NCBI GenBank assembly: GCA_022497155.1 | Contig: MU385766.1 | Span: 124,001-188,000, forward strand | Direction: 5' to 3' | DNA: 64,000 nt | DNA from: Whalleya microplaca | Lineage: Eukaryota > Ascomycota > Sordariomycetes > Xylariales > Xylariaceae | In this document: positions 10,617 to 23,400 of the stretch, in pieces | Layout: each line of letters begins with the position of its first letter | Numbering within the stretch: position 1 is the first letter of the stretch | The notes under the pieces: model-generated | Databases searched by the model: none | What the model was told of the DNA's origin: nothing | What the model saw: the letters and a program-made list of their open reading frames with translations, nothing else | Position numbers and translations under genes: made by a program

Positions 10617-11971
10617 TTACTCGTCCTGCGTAAGGAAATCTGTCACAGCTACACAAGAGTATGAGTCTCCCAACAAGGACACCAGCGGGGGTGGTATCTC
10701 TTACCGTCCACAAACTCCTTCGGCTTTTCATGTATGAGCCAGTGTCCGGCGTCGATATTCACGACTTGAAAGCGCGGGAAGAACTGCCCTATCACCGGAA
10801 GGACCTCGTCGGGGACGTACGTGCTCTTCGTGCCCCGGACGAACAGCGCCGGCTTCTCGAACCGCGCCTTACTCGGGTCCTTGAACGGGAAGTCGCCCAT
10901 GTGGCCCAGCGCCTGGCCTAAGTCGGCGACGGGGATGCGAAACTTGAGTACAGGGGTAAAACCTTGCGGTTGCTTCGGTCGGTATAGGTTCGTGAGGAGA
11001 AATTGTCGTATAGCAACATCCTGGGATTATTCATCAGCCTTTTTCTTTTTTCTCTTCTCCTTCTTCTTTCCATTTGCCCGTTCTAGCAGAAGAGCTGGCT
11101 CCGCAGAGCCCCGGCTCGTGGTACCGCACCTTCTCGTATTCCGATAGTATCTCGTCCGCCTCGGTCCGATAGCGGACATTCGCCTTCTCGATGCGGCGCA
11201 TGCCCTCAATGTACCTAGCGAAAGAACTGCCGAGCGAGGTGTCGACTGGCGCGTTGTCCACGGCTACTATGTCGCGGACCACATCCGGCTCGCTGAGAGC
11301 TAGTGTCATGGCCACCTTGGCTCCCCTGTGTTGTATGGGGTGTAAGAATTGCTCGGAATCTCTGGCGTGGTCCTCGAGTGCGGCTAGGCGAGGGAAGGGA
11401 GGGTGGGCTCACATGGAGTGGCCGATCAATGTCGGGTTATTCAGCTTGCGCTCTTCAATGAAGCCCAAGACGTCGCCCGCCATAGCGCGGTAGGTGTGTT
11501 GCGGTAGGTGCCCAGTTTGACCGTGGTTTCGCAGATCCTACGCAGACAAGAACATAGTTAGATAGAGGGATACCAAGTAGTCGGGAGAATACATGAACGA
11601 GCTAGTCACGAGCCCACTTACTACGGTGTAGACATGCCGGTTGAGAATCCTAGCCAGGTCTCTTTATTGGAGCACCATAAGTCAGCCGTTCCTGTCGCCC
11701 TCTCCCTATCGGCTTGCCTGTAACCAACTCACTTGCTCACGGTCTTATTGTTGTTCTTGGACCCGAACAGGCCATGCATAAAGATGATGGGCGAATCTCT
11801 TCGCGAGCGATTGGCATCCCGCGGATTATGCTGGTCGTATTCTAGTTGTACTTTTGGGGGCCATAATTGTGAAGAGTATGACCGTGATATAGCTCGGGGT
11901 GGTGTGCGGATTGGTGTGCGGATTGGTGTGCGGAAGGCAGAGGGCGTAAAGACGATGCGCCGGGTCGCCAT
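10617..11971 (-). CDS. Mitochondrial alpha/beta hydrolase (ABHD11/Imo32-like)
   Basis: Alpha/beta-hydrolase of the ABHD11/Imo32 group, a mitochondrial serine esterase family. Six exons on the minus strand: 11733-11971, 11622-11661, 11413-11537, 11130-11325, 10705-11020 and 10617-10648, giving 315 aa. The N-terminus is Arg/Ser/Thr-rich without acidic residues, as expected for a mitochondrial presequence. It is followed by PIIFMHGLFGS (oxyanion region), HVYTVDLRNHG and the nucleophile elbow GHSMG with Ser134. The acid is probably Asp158 in AVDNAP and the histidine about His293 in DAGHWL. One intron interrupts the codon for Met135 just after the catalytic Ser. The presequence contains a short in-frame tandem repeat (TPIR units). 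The substrate cannot be told from sequence. Confidence 0.9.
11901..11933. repeat. 12-bp tandem repeat in presequence
   Basis: GGTGTGCGGATT is repeated 2.75 times without change. On the minus strand it encodes TPIR units in the presumed mitochondrial targeting sequence of the hydrolase. Confidence 0.85.
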
Positions 11972-14461
11972 TGTCGGTGGCGCTTGGTTCGATAAGTATC
12001 GCGATCTATGAAGTGAAAGTTGTGATGCTGTTTCAGCTCCCTAGGAAGAATTGAGCTCGAGAATCTCCTCGATATTCAGGATTGGGGTCATGTAATCCGT
12101 CGTTTGAGAGGAAATTTCGCGGTTTCTAGCTTATTACGTAGGCGCTTTTTCTTTGGTGGTTAAGTACATTTGTACATACTATGTACATGCGTATATCGGC
12201 TTTTCCCGGTCCGCATGGCCCGGGGGCCCGGGAACTGGCAAAGCTAAGTACCGGGCTATAAGAGGTAGTACACACAGTATAGGTATGTACCTACAGCCTG
12301 CATACCTACATAACCCTCCGATGGCGCATAATACAATTTCATAACACATGCTGTTATTCAGCGAGGATACTATAACGACAATATGATCACCGAATAGGGA
12401 ATGTAGCCATCTACGTAAGAATGAGCGAGTGTGGTGCTATAGCTGTCTTTCACCTGCCGTCGAAATGAGTATTTAGACTTCTCTGTCCAGTAGTAAACCG
12501 GCCGGCAAAGTTACTTATACACTTCGTTACCACAAGTTGACATATTGAAATTGAAGTTAGCTTTGGTCACCGTGTTAACTGTAGCTACACTCTATTCATT
12601 ACTATGCAATGCAATATAATATCTGTAGATGCGGCACTTGACTCGTATCCTGGTTGTGTCATGAAATAATAATAAGTGAATGGAAGAAGTAATTAATAGA
12701 CATGTTAACTGTCTATAGATATCATCTATGGTTCTTACTTAGATAGCCCACGACTCTCGCTAAGATCGATCAGTAGCTATATAAGTTTACATTCCCCAAA
12801 TTCAATGTCCGAGACCAATACCACACCAGGGGACATCACTGTCTAGTCATAGATAGACACCATATATGTAACCCATCTGGCCACCTGCAGTTGTCACCGT
12901 GAGGATAATAACTATTAATAAGTGAGAGTATACTAGAACAGCAGTAGACTAAACCTAATATTAACTCCTGAAAAGTATATGAATAACGGCTCTCCTCTCC
13001 CTTGGATGGGCACTGAGGGAGGTAAATGACTTCTATGGGTTCAGAGCCAAGCAGCGAGTTACTTACCGCCTAAAGCATCGAGCGAATAAGGGTCCAGCCT
13101 AGACAGCATTTACAAGGCTTACTTTGAAAATAGGGGCTTACACTGGGCTAATTTGCGTAGTTAGTCATTAATCTTATGATGTGTTATACAACCCAGGTTA
13201 CTTCTGCTACTAAGTGCTACAAGCGCTGTCTTGTCTTCGATCATACTGTCTCGCAATGAGTCGCAAATCGAGGGCACGCAAGAGCCGCCACCATGTTGAA
13301 ATATTGAGAGAGTGGTTCCAAGATACTGTCTGCAGCCTAAAAACAATAATGCAATTTAATACGCTTGTGAGCAATCAGTTAGACTTGCAGGTCACGTTCA
13401 GAGTCTACGAACAAATTTACAAGCAACTACCTAAACAAGATATAGATTGATACGACTTTCTGAAATAGGGGGTACCGTCGGTTGAATGTTGAGTCGAACC
13501 AACTTCTCTGCATGACTGAAAGTCTTTGCTCTGAGACTTGTCTGGATTGGATACCTCATAGCAAGCTATGTTAGCTACACCAAGCCCGGGCCTCACTTAT
13601 TATTCGCATGCCCCAGCGTAAGCTTCGATAGTCCCATATATCATCTTGCCTACAATTATCAAAAGGGGCCAATAGAGAACACGCAAGCTAATGTCCGTTT
13701 CGTCGAGACCCGGGTTATATTCCCTAGCTGGCTGTCAATACTCACTATGTCAAATTGTGAACAGTGTGTCGAATCTCATGAGTCTCAGGTAGGACCTAGG
13801 ACCAAGACAACCCTCCCTTCCCAAGTAAATCGCTAGTTCAGTCTCTTGATTCTATTTTATACAGACTGGCATATAAGAAGAAAATCCTCATTCACGATCA
13901 TCGTATCGATCCATTTGTTTTCTTCTCGCCTAACTATATGACTTCATAGTGTAAATAAAATACACATTCAACCGAGGTCATTGCTCATTGATCCATCGAC
14001 TTGGGTTCTCAACAAGGCTGTGTCTCTGCAATCACATAAAAGAATTCCGGTAGCCTATATAGCTATTAAAGCGCAATCCATTACCACTCTAGGTTTACGT
14101 TAGTGACTACAGTTATCGTGGCCATGTAAGTTGGCTCAATGTCGAGAGCTATTAATTCACGGAGGGAAATACCAGCGTCAACATAGTATGTAATGTTTCT
14201 TGTTCTCATTGCATTAAACTCAAAAATCTATACTCGCAACATTTTACTTAAGTCTCAATTTTGGACCTAATAATGCACCGCCTTTTCGACCTGCCGTGCA
14301 AGGCCATGTTCCTTGGCCTGTCGCTCTCACTCCCTACCGAAACGCCTTGCTGCAAAGTGTTGAAATCATCCGTAGTATTAACCACAACGAGGTTGATGCA
14401 AATATGACAAAGGCATCCCCGGCCACCCCCGGCCCACCCCCTCCCCCAGTAGAAAAGGAAA
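11972..14461. other. Long AT-rich intergenic region
   Basis: About 2.5 kb between the hydrolase start and the TRA1 stop. A G/C palindromic stretch (CCCGGGGGCCCGGG) lies near 12220, with CCTACA motifs after it. A 78-codon open frame at 13214-13450 has a basic start but no family match. No RNA gene was recognised. Part of the right end must be the TRA1 3' untranslated region. Confidence 0.5.
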
Positions 14462-17400
14462 TCAAAGATATGGCATCCAGAGCGCATCGCACTGGGCGAG
14501 GTTCATTGGGTTCACCGATCTGGCAATGAGATCTATGACGGTCTGATTGGCAGGTAGATTGCCAACTGGGCTCTGCGCCAAGCTCACAGCGCGCTTGACA
14601 ATCATGTCACAATTCGTTTGCACAGTATCCCGCAGCTGGTTTTCATTGAGGTGGATGGCACGGTGACTAGACGTGAACCAATAGATGACCTCGTCTCGCA
14701 CAAACAATGTCAAAGCATGCTCGAGCTCAAACTCGGGCTCGGTGAGGCAGCGCGCAATTGCCATGATCGAGCAGCTGAAGATGCCCTCGGTGGCCAGAGG
14801 ACCCATCAGGGTTTGCAGGTTGGGAGTAAGACGGAACGGCACGGGCTCAGGATTATGGAAGAACGGTTTGGCGGGTGCCATAAATGACATGAGCTCCGAG
14901 CCCCAGATCTTGCCCGAACCACGAGCGATGTTGATCTTGTGCGGGTATCTGCCAGTCATGTAGAGGATATATGTCATAAAAGTGAGGGCCGAGAGCTGGT
15001 AGGAAAACCTGCGGCGGAACAACCAGAACTCGGAAAACTCCGGGAATATGCTCTGGAAGTATTCGAGGACCACATTGTGAGGCACCCATTTCTCTTGGAT
15101 GGCAGTGAATACCTCGAGACGAGCCGTTGCCGTTTGCTCGGGTTGTTTCTGTATCATGTTGTTAGTGTTTGCTGGTACGCTTGTCAAAGATGTGGAACTT
15201 ACAGTGCCCTTAGGATCAATCAAACCTCTCAGTTTATCCATAGTAAACATCACAGGTTCGTCCTTGGTCATCCCGTTACGGCGGCAGTGGTCCTCGTAGA
15301 TCCCCTGCAAGGTAATGTATGACGTATCCTCTTGCACAATTCTGATGTGTGGCGCCAGAGGAACTATCAATGGCACCGTGAACTGAAGGTCCCGACGTCG
15401 GCTTTCCTTCTTCTTCGCAAGCGTCTGATTCAAGTGTCGGAATAATTGGAGGATCCTCTCTTCTCGTCGACAATGTCGTGCGGCGGGATGTTGAATGGCA
15501 AATGCGTGGACGCTACCATCATGACCGCGGATCTTTAAGCGCCGGTGAGAGACACCGATGCTGCGAACGAGATCCACATTGGGGAGGAATCTATCAATCC
15601 GTATGAAGTCTTGATTCTTGTCCTTGTGTTGCAAGTACTGGCCAGGGACCTCAACGTCATCGAACTTCTGGTAGCGGAACTCACTGAGGTGTCGTGAGTA
15701 TGACTCTAGATAAGCCCTCGGACTCCTGCGGTCAAGCTTCTCCTCGAACTTGTCGCGCCACTTCCGGAGTTTATGGATGTACTCGAACATGGTCGGCTTG
15801 ATCTGGACAAAGTCGGCTTCGAATGACTTCTTGATGTGGGCAGGGAGAATCGTCTCCGCAAAGCGAGTGATGTTAGTCTCCGTGGCTGCCGGTAACTTCA
15901 CATCTCTTGCGTAGGATGCTGGCATTCGGCTAACGTAAGCTAGACCATCATTGAGCAGGGCCACAATAAGTCGGTACGCATCCTCATCGGGTGGACACTT
16001 GAAATATTTCTGAATCTGGTCGACCATCGTCTCCATTGATAGAGCAAGAAGGGGAAACGCAGTCTTCAGCACGGACATGATCTCCTCAGTGAGCTCCCAA
16101 GGTGGCTTTTTCTGTCCGGCAGCTGATGTCGTGCCATCCTTCTGGTCGCCGTTGGGTGCAGGCGTGGCGCTAGTTGCTGGTGGACCAGTGGATGCCCCGT
16201 TGGCGTCAGAAGGTTCTGGCTTGGTTTGGGCATTACCATCACCGCTTGAAGTCTGTGGCCTAGACGATGACTCTGACTTTGCCAGGGGATTCTCTTGCTT
16301 AGCTTGCAATGGCGAGTTGACCGGCTTGCTCGAGGATGCTGCGGACTGGGCTCGTTGCCGTGCCTTCTCCTTGGCTTCTTGGTTCTTCTTGATCGCAAGC
16401 ATATCTTCGCGATTCGTCCTCAACTGGAAGTATAGAGACTGTGGGTACGCCTTGGCAATCTTGAGAAGAATTGCGTGAACCTTGGGTGCCTCTTTGTGGC
16501 CAAGCCCAGTCAGCAGCTGTGGTATGAAGGTAATCCAATACCAGACAGGGGTATCTCCTTTGTAATCATCGAAGCCGGCAGCAATGGTTCCGTTGGAGTC
16601 GTCCAGGCTTAGGAGCCAGAGGATACGCGCGATGAGCTTTCGAGCCTTACCACTCTTGTAACTTCCTATTGCTTGGAGGTACGAAGTCAGGGCTTGCCTG
16701 GCAGAATTCGTATCTGTGGGATCTTCCTTGAATTTCCTGTCGTTGAAGTAACCCCATTCAGCCCAAGCCTTGGCCTTGCTGATGTCGTAATACAATGCCG
16801 TGCCGTATGCAGCGTCTGCCTCCTCCTTCTGTTTCAGCTTCTCCAAGAACATTCCCTTGAGGGTGAAGAACTCAGCTTTCTGCTGATTGTTGAAGTAATT
16901 GAGGTTGGTATTGTTAATAACATCCAACCCGCTCGTGAGTTCCTCAGGGTTCTCGTAGTGACACCGTGCTTGCTCTCTCAATTTCAAAAAGGCCTCTTGA
17001 ATCTCAATGTTGGGGAGCGTATATATACGGCTTAGCTGATTGATACACACATCTGGTAGATTGTGCTTGCGAGCGACATGTGCAAATCGATTGATGATCC
17101 ACGCTGTCTCATGGTACCCGCGGTATGCAAACGAAGCCCCATTTGCATTTTGCCCTTGTTGAGGTAAAAGCTGGAGGTAAGTGTTGTTGATCAAGCCGAA
17201 AATGTGTTGCCTCCAGGTAACCAAGTCTTGCCAGTCCGTGATATCATCCCAGATATTTGGCAGACGATCCCTCCAAGATCCAAGGAGGAGCTTCAACTCG
17301 CCAGATTTCACATCCAGGTTGCCCTGATTTGTATTTGCCAAGCTCTGACAGATGACACTGGCATCGTGGAGTTCCACAAGCTGTTGGAAGTTGTGGAGCA

Positions 17401-20400
17401 TTGGGATATGTGCAGCAGTAAGACGTCTCGGTAGTTGATGCCACTTCCGAATGGATAACTGTATGGCCTCGTCACAGACACGAGAGAAGTCCTGGGTACT
17501 TTCTTGCTTGTTGTGGAATTTGAGTAGTGACATAAAACCCTGGAAAAACATTCTCCTAGATGTCGGGGCATCCATGACTCCTTTGATGAGCATGTCGAGG
17601 CTGTCACGATGTTCCTGGTTTTGCCACATCTCGATATTTCGCCATGCACACTCGAGCAGGAGATCCTGAAGATTTTCGTGCTTGGCAAAGTCCTGCAATA
17701 TTTCCCATTGCTGCAATTTTTGCGCGCAGATAACCCAGTGATCTTCCCAGAGCATGTATTCGCCCTGGGAGAAAGGAATGACGCCGGTGCGAGCTTTAAT
17801 TTGCGCCGCTTCATACATTTTTTGGGCCTTGTCCCACATGCCGTTTTGTTCGTACGATAGAGCTGCGTTGGTTTCAACGAACTGACAGCGTCGCCGCCAA
17901 GTACCATAGAAAAGATCGTCCTCCTTAAGACTCGAGTATAACTCAACCAAGGCATCAAGGTTGCTCTCTCGCACATTTGGCGACTCGATATCCGGCTTGA
18001 TGGCTGCATTCTCCAACTGCACCAATGCAGTGTACCATGCATCATAGGTTCTAGCCCCAAACTTCAGTATGTGTGGGGGGATTTTGCACTCTGGCCAAGC
18101 TTTGGCCGCCCCCTCGATCAGAGTCTGTACCACATTTGGTCTTTTGTCGATTTGGCGAGAATGGAAATCTTTTGAAAGGAGCATGACCAGGCCCTTCTCT
18201 AGGTCTGTCTTCTCCTCTTTGGCTGTAGCCGACCAGTACATTGGGAACAGAGTGACCCAGAGCTGGTGAGACAGATTAGGGTCAATATGCTGAAGTTGCG
18301 TGATCGGCTCAATGACATCTCGGACTTTGACATCCCCTACTTCAGCAACAAAGCGCCGGTGATTTGCCATGAATGTGTCATATTTATCATCGGCCATAAG
18401 TGTAGGTTCCCTAGAATCTTTCGCATAAGTCCCGAATACAAGGGATGCAGGAAGGGTCCGGAAATCCTCGTGGTGTAGCTGAATGGTTGAATTCATCTCC
18501 ACAGACCCGAGAAGAAGCTGAATAGCTTGAGCTAGCCAAAACGATTCGGCCAGAGTATCCCAATTCTGCGATGCAATGACATATGACAAACGAGCTGTTG
18601 CTGTCTTTGACAGGCTCTTGTCAAATATGGCAAGGAATCTGTTGCGCATCTCCACGTCCTGTGCTCGCGTTCCGATCAAGAAGGCGTGTTCCATGCGTAC
18701 CGTGAGCTCAGTTCGCGCAATCTTTGGGTCTTCGTAGATGCGGATCACTAGTTCAAGGAATTTGGTCAACATTGTCGGGTCATTACGGTGCTCGAACGAA
18801 AGCATTTTATGCAGCACTGCCGTTTTTTCTTTCAATGTTGGCCACGTCCCTTCGGATCGAAAGATCCAGCCTTCTACCATATCGAGAATCTTCTCACATA
18901 GCGGGTTATGTTGCGACTTCTCTACTAGAGTGGCCAACACACTCAAGAAGGGTCGACGGTTGTCGCCAAGGATCTCCATGCGCATTGCAGTCACCTGTAT
19001 AGCCTTGATCATTAGATCAGTCTGTATATTGAGATCATAAGTCGACAGCTCTCCGCCTTGTGCACTTGGGTCTTGGGGTCGTATGGCATTCATGCCTAGC
19101 TGATGAGAAGCTGCACTCGAGTAGTGCTGAACATGTTCTCTGGCGAGTTTGGTCTGTAAAGCCTTCATTAAAGCAATGATGTGCGGATCAATGACTGACG
19201 GTTTGCGCTGACCTAGAGACCACAAGATGTTGACCCCAGAAACATAATGGGCAGCTGCCAGTGACTCTGTCGCAATCGTAGACAGAAACGTGATGACTTC
19301 TGAAGTAGGAGCTTCAGGTTCACCTTCAGCATCGGCGTCTTCCATGGGCACATCCTCTGGTACAGCATCGAGAATACGTTGAATGGTTGACTTGATATCG
19401 CGGCCATCATCGTATTTCTTGTCCGCCAAATGCAGGCAATCCTGCAGTTCCGGGTTCTCTGACCTAAGAGACTTCTCAAGGACTTTGTCCACTGACGCTA
19501 TATTCTTCAAGATCCATTCATCAGACTTGAAATTGAGAATGATTCGCACTACCTGTAATGTATTCACGATGTTGGTGATGAATTTTTCATCGTAGTTATC
19601 TTTATCGGAAGGATCAGCGCCCAGGATCTTGGCCGTCCTCTCACTGGCTAGGACAACTTCAGTGACGTTTGGAAACAAGTCGATCTCGAGGTCACCCCAG
19701 TATCGAGGTTGTAAAAGGTTATACAGGAGCGCCATTGCTTTCTTGCACAACTCTGTCGATGGAGATGCAAGAGCCGGGCCGGATGCTGCGGTAGCATCTC
19801 TTGGCTTCGCCGAGGGCAGTTGATATCTCTCGCTAAGCTGGGCGATAAATTCTATCAGATACTTGATCATCTTGAGTCGAAAACCCGCGGGAATCTGAAA
19901 TTCGGGTCTTTCTCCTTGAGGAACCTGCCTGACAGATGGGGGCGAGGAATAGGGCTGATCGCTGTCGAGCTTTCGCTTTTTGGAGTTGGGGGATTCCGAA
20001 AAGTCCCTCTGGGGACTATTCATCTTCCCATCAACTCGCCTCTCCTCCCATTCCCAGATCAACCACATCATGCTTAACGCAAGCTTCTTGCCGTCGTTGG
20101 AAGAAGACTGCGTAGGAGATACCTTTCTGAGTGAAGTGATGATCAACAACGCAAACTTATCCCTGGATTCGTAGAAGAGATCAGCATGCCTGACTAGGAA
20201 GTGGAAGATGCTCGTCATTTGCTGGACGTTCTGGCCTTCCTCTGCTAAGATGCGGCGTGGCGCCATTGCCCAAACGGCGTTTCGGTCTCCTGGCATCGCG
20301 TTACATCTCTTCGGCAGAACAGGAGCCATTAACTCGAGAGCCTGGGTAACCAGGGCACGCCCTTCGTTCTGATTTGTTCTCAGCAACGAGTAATATACTT

Positions 20401-23400
20401 GAGTAACTATCTTAGGAGGAGTCTCGTAGTGCGCAATAAAATAGCCGATCACGACGTATGCGGCGTGCTTGTTGATCACATCATCCAACCTGATATAGGT
20501 CCAGCCAAATTTTATAATGTCTTTCCTAGCATCTTGGAGGATAGCGTGGTGGTATTTGACCAACATAGCAGACAGCTGCAGCACTTCCATGCGCGTGTGG
20601 TCAATGCCTGGCTGTGCTAGGTCATCTTGGGGATCCCCCAGATTAACCTTCCAAATCTTTACATTGATAGATTCGATGACCGAGCGATCCATCAATCTTT
20701 GGCCCTTCAGTTGATTCGGTCGGTTCCAATGTCGCATGACATCCATGGCAATGACCGGATTGACGATGTTACGCAGCAAGAAACACTTGGTTTTCTGAGT
20801 AGAATCTTTCCCTGCATAAATATCAAGACAGCGGAGTATGACTGATTTCCAGTACTCAATAGAGTTGCTGCAGATGACATGAACGTAAAGGTAACGGAAC
20901 AAGGAGGGGGTGGTACGGAACTCCTCTGAAGTGACAGAATTGATCAGACTAAAGAGAGCGTCCAGATCTCCTGGTCTCAATGACAGCGCTTTGGTGAAAA
21001 TGCCCATAAGTTGCTCCGCTGCTTGGTCGGCTGGAAGCCGTAGACTAGGCGCCAGGCTGTTGGCCCGCAGATGGCGCTCCAAATCTTTGCCAACTTGTTT
21101 CAGCCACGATATAGTGTCCTTTCGCTCCATCCAGCTCTGGGTGCCTGCATGTTGACTAAGCGAGTCGAGGATGTTGATCGTGTTGACGATAGCCACGAAC
21201 CTCGATTCTTTAGTGGCATTTACAATTTGACTGCAGGCTGAGACAAGGCCTTCGATATTCGCAGCAGCATGCTCCCTCAGCGGTCTGCTCTCTGGGTGTC
21301 GAAGGACTTGGGCTAAGAACCGGCCATACTTCAGTTCTTCCAGTTTACTGAGCAAGAAGCCCCAAACCTCGGTGGGAAATCGATTCAGATACTTGTACAA
21401 TGGAGGTCTGAAAGGACTCTGATGAGTACGACGTAGCTTCTCCTCGAGCTCTAAACAGGTATCGATCAGTCGTTCTTTAAATTGCTCTGCTGCAGGGGGG
21501 AGAAGATGGAATATGTTAAAGACAGAGGCAATGACTTTCATCTGGTTGTTTTGCTCGAAGAAAGTGAACGATATTTGCTGAAGGAGATTCGGTTCCGCTA
21601 GAACCTTGATGTGATCTAAGAGTCTTGCACCAATTTCAACCTTGAAGTAAGTAGTAAGCAGACGTAGTAGTCTCGCTAAATTGTCTAGACCATGTGTGCT
21701 GAGTCGCTTGGGATCTTGGAGGCTGGCAAGGACAGGTTTAAGCCCTTGCTGCAATAGATCCTTCGGAAGCTTGTTAGTCTGGGACAAGACAGCCTTCAAA
21801 GAATCGTTGGCTGCCTCGACGGTTGGTTTTGATTCTGAGTAGAGGCACTTAAAAAACACAGACACAATCTTAGTTCGAGTTGGGTTATTTTGGCCTTTCT
21901 GGAAGTCGTCAAAGTTCATCGCTTTACTAAGTATTTTAATACAAGCGACTCTGAGGTTCACGATAGACTCGCGTGTCCTGAACTCCGCAGGTTTGCCGGC
22001 TAATGAGTCATCTTGAGCATCAGCTAAAGCTAGCGATTCCAGAAGCAACCTATTGAGGTGCTCGTCGAAAGAGACAAAGTCATTCTTCAGGCTCAGGTAA
22101 TAAGCAATAGCATCGATGTAACCAATCTGTGTCGAGAATGGAAGTGCCCGAAGAGGTTTCGCATAGATCGGCTGCAATAGGCGATCCTTGTGTGGCTGAA
22201 GGAGTTCCCATATTTCTGCCTTGGTTGCACTGGCAATGATCTCTAGAGATCGCCTTGCCGTACCTCGAACATGCTTATTCATGTGAGAGAGTTCATCATT
22301 GAATAGTACACAGATATGTGCCAAGCGTGAGGGCTTAAATTGGGTTTGCCCTGGCTGTGCAGGTGTCGGCAATGCATCCTCCTTCTTCACACTTTTTGTA
22401 ATCCGCCTGAGAAGAGAATCAAGTGTGACTTGAGCTGAACGCCTGGTCTTTTCGGGCAGATCTTGCGGCATGTCTTTGATCACATACATTAAAGCTCGTA
22501 TGAATTCCATTTGTTTTGATGCAACCCAGGCATCGCCAAGATCAATGTCGATTAAGAGGTATTTGATCCCAAGGCTGCCACCAGCCTTCTTATACCAATC
22601 TTCCTCATTGCAAGCATGGCAGAAAGTCTTGCTAAGATGGTTGAAGAACTCCAAGCGTCCAACATGGCTTCCTGACCCGAAGATAGTTGCGGTGGAGTCA
22701 TAGACTGCCCGGATCGCTCGAAAAGCGGCATCCCGCACGTCTGGTAGATCCGATGCTAGAGATTCGACGATTGCGTCAGCCAGGACACGAGTGTCAATAT
22801 AGAGGGGGCCTTCTCCCGCTTGTGCATCGAAAGGACTCAGGTTCTTCTTGAGATCCACAAGCCCACGACCGATCTCGATGATGGTGAAATGTCGGCATAG
22901 ATTCATGAGGAACACATCAGCTTCTTCTCGGAATTCGGCAAGCGATTCTGCAAACATAATAGATTTTATGAGGCGCTTCATGATTTCATCTTGTTCATCC
23001 TTCTTCACCACAGACCGGTCCTTATTCGACGTGTTGAAGACAGAGAAATCAGCTGCCGGTTTCCTGGATAGGAGATCTTGCGCCTGGAGCCGAACCAGGC
23101 GTGGAAGGTCCTCAGGAAGATGGTCGATACCAATGCGTAGTTTCAGCTGAGACTTGATGAACTGCAAGGCTTGCTTCTTGTAATGCCCATCGAATTGCCT
23201 TGTCGAATTTGCCTTTGACGGTCTGGGAACTTCCATGAGTTTGCGAATAGCAAACTTGATGCCAAGTTCAGCGGGAAATGATCGATCCCTCTTTGATCCT
23301 ATGAGGCGTACATCGAAGCTAGAAGGATCATCGGCATACTTCTGGTAGTTCACGGGAAGCGCTTCAGTCATGAACTTCCGGTTTCTACCGCCCAATTTTC

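Noticed and set aside
13214..13450. 78-codon frame in the AT-rich gap before TRA1
   Set aside because: Plausible composition but no family, splice partner or promoter features; too weak to call.
13485..13560. B-box-like GGTTCGACTCA on the minus strand
   Set aside because: The T stem and acceptor stem do not pair, so it is not a tRNA gene.
17308..18060. 250-codon frame inside TRA1
   Set aside because: Shadow of TRA1 in another frame of the same strand, without family features.
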